Shown: in pieces, positions 46,740 to 50,775 of the stretch | How the letters are laid out: every line of letters begins with the position of its first letter | Position numbering within the stretch: the stretch's first letter is position 1 | NCBI GenBank assembly: GCA_028875335.1 | Contig: JAPPEF010000256.1 | Location: forward strand, 1-50,775 | Source: Gemmatimonadota bacterium | GTDB taxonomy: Bacteria > Latescibacterota > UBA2968 > UBA8231 | Direction of reading: 5' to 3' | DNA length: 50,775 nt | Program-made: the position numbers and the translations under genes | Notes under the pieces: model-generated | What the model was told of the DNA's origin: nothing | Seen by the model: only the letters and a program-made list of their open reading frames with translations | The model's database searches: none

Positions 46740-47405
46740 ATGCAACGAAAAGTGAAATACATCGCATTTGTCCTGGCGTTACTCAGCGGCAGCGTCTCTG
46801 CCGAAGAAGCGGACGACTCGACTGAGCTCGCCGAAGTCTCCAGCCGCGTCATTCTCTTTTTTGGCGATAGCTTGACTGCTGGTTATGGACTCGACCGCGA
46901 ACAGGCTTTCCCGGCGTTGGTGCAGGCGCGGATTGATTCGCTCGGCTGGAACTTTGAAGTCTTCAACGCCGGGCTTGGCGGCGAGACCTCTGCCGGTGGA
47001 TTGCGCCGCATTGACTGGCTCTTGCGCCGCCCCATCGACGTCTTCGTCCTAGAATTGGGGGCCAACGACGGTCTGCGCGGCATAGACCCCAAAGACACCC
47101 ACGCCAACCTGCAACAAATCGTCGAGCGGGTGAAAGCGAAAAATCCCAAAGTAGCCTTGGTCATCGCTGGGATGCTAATGCCGCCCAATATGGGCGCGGA
47201 ATACACAGAGGCGTTTGCGGCGATTTTCCCGGCGTTGGCAGAGAAAAACGACGCGGCCTTGATCCCCTTTTTGTTAGAAGGTGTGGGCGACCAACCCGCG
47301 CTGAACTTGCCCGACGGCAACCACCCCAACGTCGAAGGCCACCGGATCGTCGCCGAAACCGTGTGGGCGACCTTGGGACCGGTGCTGGAGGAGTTGCGCC
47401 GCTAA
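46740..47405 (+). CDS. tesA: SGNH-hydrolase esterase/lysophospholipase, TesA-like
   Basis: 221 aa with a signal peptide (MQRKVKYIAFVLALLSGSVSA). SGNH blocks: GDSL at 42-45 (nucleophile Ser44), NAGLGGETSAGG, LELGANDGLRG, and the Asp-His pair in LPDGNHPN. It is predicted to be a periplasmic thioesterase/lysophospholipase. In many proteobacteria tesA adjoins ybbA and ybbP; here it adjoins the same genes but converges on them, and the two stop codons share 2 bp. The length fits the family. Confidence 0.92.
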   Translation: MQRKVKYIAFVLALLSGSVSAEEADDSTELAEVSSRVILFFGDSLTAGYGLDREQAFPALVQARIDSLGWNFEVFNAGLGGETSAGGLRRIDWLLRRPIDVFVLELGANDGLRGIDPKDTHANLQQIVERVKAKNPKVALVIAGMLMPPNMGAEYTEAFAAIFPALAEKNDAALIPFLLEGVGDQPALNLPDGNHPNVEGHRIVAETVWATLGPVLEELRR

Positions 47406-49930
47406 CCGAGCGAGCGCAGGACTTCGAGTGGTGGACTGCTGTGGACGCCGCGGCTGGAGATCATGCCGACGGCGACCGTTAGCAGACTGACCGCGGCAAA
47501 GGCGAGGATTAGCGGCAGGTAGTCGGGCACGAAGCTGATCTCGAAAAGATAGCGGTTCAAAGCCCAGACGCCCCCTAGCGACAAGATCACCCCCGTCGCC
47601 GCAGCGAAAGCTCCCAAAAACAGGTATTCGAGCGCCATGATTGCTACCACTTGGCGGCGACTGGCCCCCAAGGTCTTGAGCAAGACGCTTTCCTCAATGC
47701 GTTGGTAGCGGCTGCTGGCAATCACGCCGACGAGCACGATCAGGCCAACCGAGACGCTGAAAAAGGCCATAAAGCGCACCACTAGCGAGACCTTGTCGAG
47801 GATGGTATCGACCGTGCTGAGGATGACGCCGAGATCGATGACCGAGACATTGGGGAATCGGTGTACGGTGGACCGCTGCAAGGCGGCCATTTGCTCGGTC
47901 GTGGCGGTGCGGGAGACGAGGACGTGGGATTGCGGTGCGGCTTCGAGGATGCCGGGGGGAAAGACCGCCAAAAAATTGGGCATGATGCGCTGCCAGTTGA
48001 CTTGGCGCAGACTGCCGACGACGACTTCGATAGGCACCCCTTGGACGTCAAAGGTCAGCGAGTCGCCAACGCCAACGCCCAAAGAAGAAGCGACGCCTGT
48101 TTCCAAGGAGACGTAGAGGGTGTCGTCCGCGGGTTGGCTGCGCCACGTGCCGGCGACGATCTCTTCGGTCTCGGTGAGGAAGTCGCGATAGGTCGCGCGG
48201 TACTCGTGCCGCAAGGCCCAATTGCCGCGTCGGCCTCGGTTAGCGGTGGTGTCGCGGAGTATGGCGCGGGCGGGTTGGCCTTTGACGCTGTGGACGTGCA
48301 TGGTGACGATGGGGACCTGTTGCAACAATGGCAGATTCATCCCGGCGACGAGGGCGTTTAGCTCTTCGCGCTGGTCGGTTTGGATGTCGAAGAGCACGAC
48401 GTTGGGGTTTTGGTCGGAGCCGACGCTTTTGATGTGGGACAGCAGATTGGTCTGGGTCAGGAACAGGGTGCTGAGTAGGAAAGTCCCCAGCCCGAGGCCC
48501 AACATCAGCAGCGTGGTCTGGTTGTTAGGCCGGTAGAGATTGGCCAGCCCCTGACGCCAGATATAGCTCCAAGAGGAGGGGAAAAACCGTCGCGTGCCGT
48601 AGATGATTGAGCGAGCGGTAAGCGTTAGGAGCGCAAAAGCGGCTCCAACCCCGCCGACAAAGCCAATGGCCAGCGGCCAGCGGTCGGTGAGTCGGAAGGC
48701 GAAGAGTGCGATTATCAGGACGATTCCCACGTACAAAACCCAGCGCAGCCACCCGCCGTCGGCCGGTTGGTCGTCTTCAAACGAGGCGCGCAGGGTCAAC
48801 AGCGGCGAGGTCTTGCGAATGGCCAGCAGCGGCCGGGCGGCAAACAGCAGCGACAGACCAATGCCTAGGCCTAGGCCCTCCAGGACGGCGAGAAAATCAA
48901 AGCTCGGCTCGACCTGTAGAGGTAGTACGTCGGCGAGGACGGTGGGGAGCAGGTAGAGGACTCCGACACCGAGCAGAGCACCGATGAGTGAGCCGACCAA
49001 GCCCATGCCCCCGGCTTGGATTAGATAGATCAAGACGGTCTGACGGGCCGTGGCACCAAGGCTGCGCAGCACGGCGACGGTGGACAGCTTCTGCCGCGTA
49101 TAGGTGTGGATGGCGCTGGCCACGCCCACGCCGCCGAGCAGCAGGGCGATAAAGCTGCCGAGGTTTAAGAAGCGGTAGAGGTTATTGAGGGTGCGGCCGA
49201 GGCGCGCTTTGCGCCTCTCGATGGTTTCGAGCCGGAGGCGGTCGCCTCGGGTGTGCGGGCGGATGGACTTGGCTATTGCTTGGACATCCCGCTCGGGGAA
49301 GTGAAAAAAGGCGGAGTAGGTGACGCGGCTGCCCCGTTGGATCAGGTGAGTGTCGTCGAGGTAGGACATCGGGATATAGACGCGCGGCTGGATGTCGCTG
49401 AAGAGGGCGTTCTCGCCGGGGATGCGCAGGAGCCGCCCACTGATGAGGAAGACTGTGTCGCCGATCTTGATCGAGTCGCCGACTGCCGCGCCAAACTGCA
49501 ACATGAGCGCCTCGTCAACGAGGGCATGTGGCTGGGAGCGGAAGCTCTGCGCGGCCTCAGCCGGTGCCGTTTTTAGCTCGCCGTAAAAGGGGAAAGGGCC
49601 ATCAAGGGCGCGGATTTGGGCGAGGCGGGTGCTCTCGGTCTTGGGCAGGTAAATCATGGAGTTAAAGGCAACCTGGCGCGCCTGAACGCCGCCGAGCGAG
49701 TCGATGAGTGTCTCGGTGGCGGGCGTGAAGGGCCGGCGGCTCGTCAGCGCCATGTCGGCACCTAAGAGCGCGGCGGCTTGTTGGTCCATGGCCTCTTGCA
49801 GCGTGGAACTGAGGCTGCTCAAGCCGACGAGCGCACCGATGCCGATGGAGATCGAAGAGGTAAAAAGCAGCAGTTTGCGGCGGTGGCTGCGGCTGTCGCG
49901 CCAAGCCATTTTGCCGAGCCAGCCCATCAT
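47402..49930 (-). CDS. ybbP: FtsX-type ABC transporter permease, YbbP-like
   Basis: 842 aa. The N-terminal helix (LLLFTSSISIGIGALVGLSS) is followed by a MacB-like periplasmic region. An FtsX core lies at about 255-325 (IHTYTRQKLSTVAVLRSLGA) and a second FtsX core at about 715-835 (YQRIEESVLLKTLGASRRQV). This ten-helix duplicated layout matches YbbP/LolC-related permeases of type VII ABC systems, thought to move lipids or lipoproteins or to transmit force. The start overlaps the stop of the ATPase gene by 4 bp. Confidence 0.93.
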   Translation of the reverse strand: MMGWLGKMAWRDSRSHRRKLLLFTSSISIGIGALVGLSSLSSTLQEAMDQQAAALLGADMALTSRRPFTPATETLIDSLGGVQARQVAFNSMIYLPKTESTRLAQIRALDGPFPFYGELKTAPAEAAQSFRSQPHALVDEALMLQFGAAVGDSIKIGDTVFLISGRLLRIPGENALFSDIQPRVYIPMSYLDDTHLIQRGSRVTYSAFFHFPERDVQAIAKSIRPHTRGDRLRLETIERRKARLGRTLNNLYRFLNLGSFIALLLGGVGVASAIHTYTRQKLSTVAVLRSLGATARQTVLIYLIQAGGMGLVGSLIGALLGVGVLYLLPTVLADVLPLQVEPSFDFLAVLEGLGLGIGLSLLFAARPLLAIRKTSPLLTLRASFEDDQPADGGWLRWVLYVGIVLIIALFAFRLTDRWPLAIGFVGGVGAAFALLTLTARSIIYGTRRFFPSSWSYIWRQGLANLYRPNNQTTLLMLGLGLGTFLLSTLFLTQTNLLSHIKSVGSDQNPNVVLFDIQTDQREELNALVAGMNLPLLQQVPIVTMHVHSVKGQPARAILRDTTANRGRRGNWALRHEYRATYRDFLTETEEIVAGTWRSQPADDTLYVSLETGVASSLGVGVGDSLTFDVQGVPIEVVVGSLRQVNWQRIMPNFLAVFPPGILEAAPQSHVLVSRTATTEQMAALQRSTVHRFPNVSVIDLGVILSTVDTILDKVSLVVRFMAFFSVSVGLIVLVGVIASSRYQRIEESVLLKTLGASRRQVVAIMALEYLFLGAFAAATGVILSLGGVWALNRYLFEISFVPDYLPLILAFAAVSLLTVAVGMISSRGVHSSPPLEVLRSLG

Positions 49931-50616
49931 GGGACTAGCTCATCGTCGGCCACTCGGCCACCTTGGAGGCGGATGATCCGCTGGGTGAGGCGAGCCAGCG
50001 TTAGATCGTGGGTGACCAGAATTAGGGTAGCACCGGACTCTTTATTGAGGCTGAAGAGCAAGTCCCGCACTTTGCCGCTGGTGCCGTCGTCGAGATTGCC
50101 GGTAGGCTCGTCGGCAAAGAGGAGCGCGGGGCGGTTGATAAAGGCCCGCGCGAGCGCCACGCGCTGCTGCTCGCCCCCTGAAAGCTGCGCTGGGTAGTGG
50201 TGCAGTCGGTCGCCCAAGCCGACCCGATCGAGGAGGTCAATGGCGCGTTCGCGGACGTTTGGCTCGCGGCGCAATTCGAGCGGCACCATGGCGTTTTCGA
50301 GGGCGCTGAGGGTGGGGATGAGCTGGAAGGTCTGGAAGACGAAGCCGACCTTTTCGCTGCGGAGGTGCGCGCGCTGGTCTTCGTCGAGACCGTCTAAATC
50401 CACGCCGTCGAGCGCGACCGATCCCGAGCTGGCGCGATCCAACCCGGCGCACAATCCTAACAGCGTGGTTTTGCCGCTGCCCGAGGGGCCGACGACTGCA
50501 CAGGTAGATCCGGTCGCGAGGGCGAAACTCACATCGTCGAGGACTGTCAGGGCGTTTGGCCCCGTGCCGTAGGTTTTGGTCAGGTGTTGTACGTTTAGGG
50601 CTACTGGGTCGCCCAT
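49927..50616 (-). CDS. ybbA: ABC transporter ATP-binding protein, YbbA/LolD-like
   Basis: 229 aa. Walker A GPSGSGKTT at 43-51, signature LSGGEQQRVALARA, Walker B LLFADEPTGNLD, with the LolD/MacB-type ALENAMVPLELR region. It energises the FtsX-type permease encoded by the next, 4-bp overlapping gene. AGAGGAGG precedes the ATG. Its start overlaps the end of the preceding phosphodiesterase gene by 16 bp, so the three form one unit. Confidence 0.95.
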   Translation of the reverse strand: MGDPVALNVQHLTKTYGTGPNALTVLDDVSFALATGSTCAVVGPSGSGKTTLLGLCAGLDRASSGSVALDGVDLDGLDEDQRAHLRSEKVGFVFQTFQLIPTLSALENAMVPLELRREPNVRERAIDLLDRVGLGDRLHHYPAQLSGGEQQRVALARAFINRPALLFADEPTGNLDDGTSGKVRDLLFSLNKESGATLILVTHDLTLARLTQRIIRLQGGRVADDELVP

Positions 50617-50775
50617 GGTGCCTCCTCTGCGGGCTGGCGGTTTAGGATGCGTAGTAGTCGGTCGGGATAGTCGGTGATTAGGCCGTTGACGCCTAGGTCT
50701 AGGTAGTGCTGCATGGCGTTGGGATCGTTAATGGTCCAGATGTGGACTTGGACGTTGTGGGCGTGGGCGCGGGCG
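50601..50775 (-). CDS. C-terminus of a glycerophosphodiester phosphodiesterase (cut by window edge)
   Basis: 57 residues plus stop read on the minus strand: HNVQVHIWTINDPNAMQHYL, DLGVNGLITDYPDRLLRILN, ending ATQ. VHIWTIND and GVNGLITDYPDRL are the last two barrel strands of GDPD/UgpQ enzymes, which cleave glycerophosphodiesters to glycerol-3-phosphate and an alcohol. It overlaps the ATPase start by 16 bp, which suggests co-transcription. Confidence 0.88.
   Translation of the reverse strand, partial: ARAHAHNVQVHIWTINDPNAMQHYLDLGVNGLITDYPDRLLRILNRQPAEEAPWATQ

Noticed and set aside
1..50775. CRISPR arrays, tRNA or rRNA genes
   Set aside because: No regularly spaced repeats and no tRNA-like or rRNA-like sequence were seen on either strand.

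Overview
The window looks like chromosomal DNA of a GC-rich, diderm, heterotrophic bacterium. Sulfatase, DUF5107, ASPIC/UnbV (CRTAC) and CBM9-like secreted proteins occur together with surface proteins ending in a Bacteroidetes-style 'TPNGD' sorting/FlgD-like domain and a probable outer-membrane barrel. This mix fits the FCB-related candidate phyla (for example Latescibacterota or Poribacteria). The assignment is an inference from gene content; there is no rRNA or marker gene here.

Region by region. (1) 1-6379, minus strand: the start of a truncated membrane protein, then a four-gene unit read right to left: FG-GAP/ASPIC-UnbV lipoprotein, TPR lipoprotein, DUF5107 secreted protein, sulfatase. 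(2) 6702-20296, plus strand: a CBM9-like secreted protein closed by a strong terminator, then a tightly packed operon of lipoprotein, three paralogous discoidin-like surface proteins with a common C-terminal sorting domain, a large probable outer-membrane protein, a two-domain parvulin lipoprotein and a TPR lipoprotein. It reads as one undescribed surface assembly. (3) 20375-23908: araFGH, an L-arabinose-type ABC importer. (4) 24061-32216: Gfo/Idh/MocA oxidoreductase, sugar isomerase/epimerase, MBL-cupin fusion, isochorismatase-like hydrolase, a second CBM9-like protein, and a CUT1 sugar importer whose binding protein is fused to the first permease.

(5) 32265-45586 is an accessory island: a PIN/Phd toxin-antitoxin pair, a large single-chain N6-adenine methylase/restriction protein, an AlbA_2 (Schlafen-type) protein with a small partner, HicBA and an orphan MNT nucleotidyltransferase. 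It lies between a 34-codon relic of an aldo/keto reductase 3' end (33099-33200) and the intact aldo/keto reductase (45689-46642), in the same orientation.

(6) Nested in the island is the most striking object: an AT-richer 6.3-kb segment (38404-44716) bounded by 23-bp terminal inverted repeats (22 of 23 identical) and flanked by a perfect 8-bp direct repeat, CATAGTGC. These are the marks of a transposed element, yet I recognise no transposase in it. It carries about ten small uncharacterised genes on both strands, a 358-aa unknown protein and an operon with a Ser/Thr protein kinase ending in a zinc ribbon. Inside it a hairpin (7-nt loop, T-tract) placed back to back with a sigma70-type promoter recurs several times, as if each gene were an insulated transcription unit.

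(7) 46740-50775: a conserved housekeeping block, tesA-like esterase, YbbP-like FtsX permease, YbbA/LolD-like ATPase, and the C-terminus of a glycerophosphodiester phosphodiesterase.
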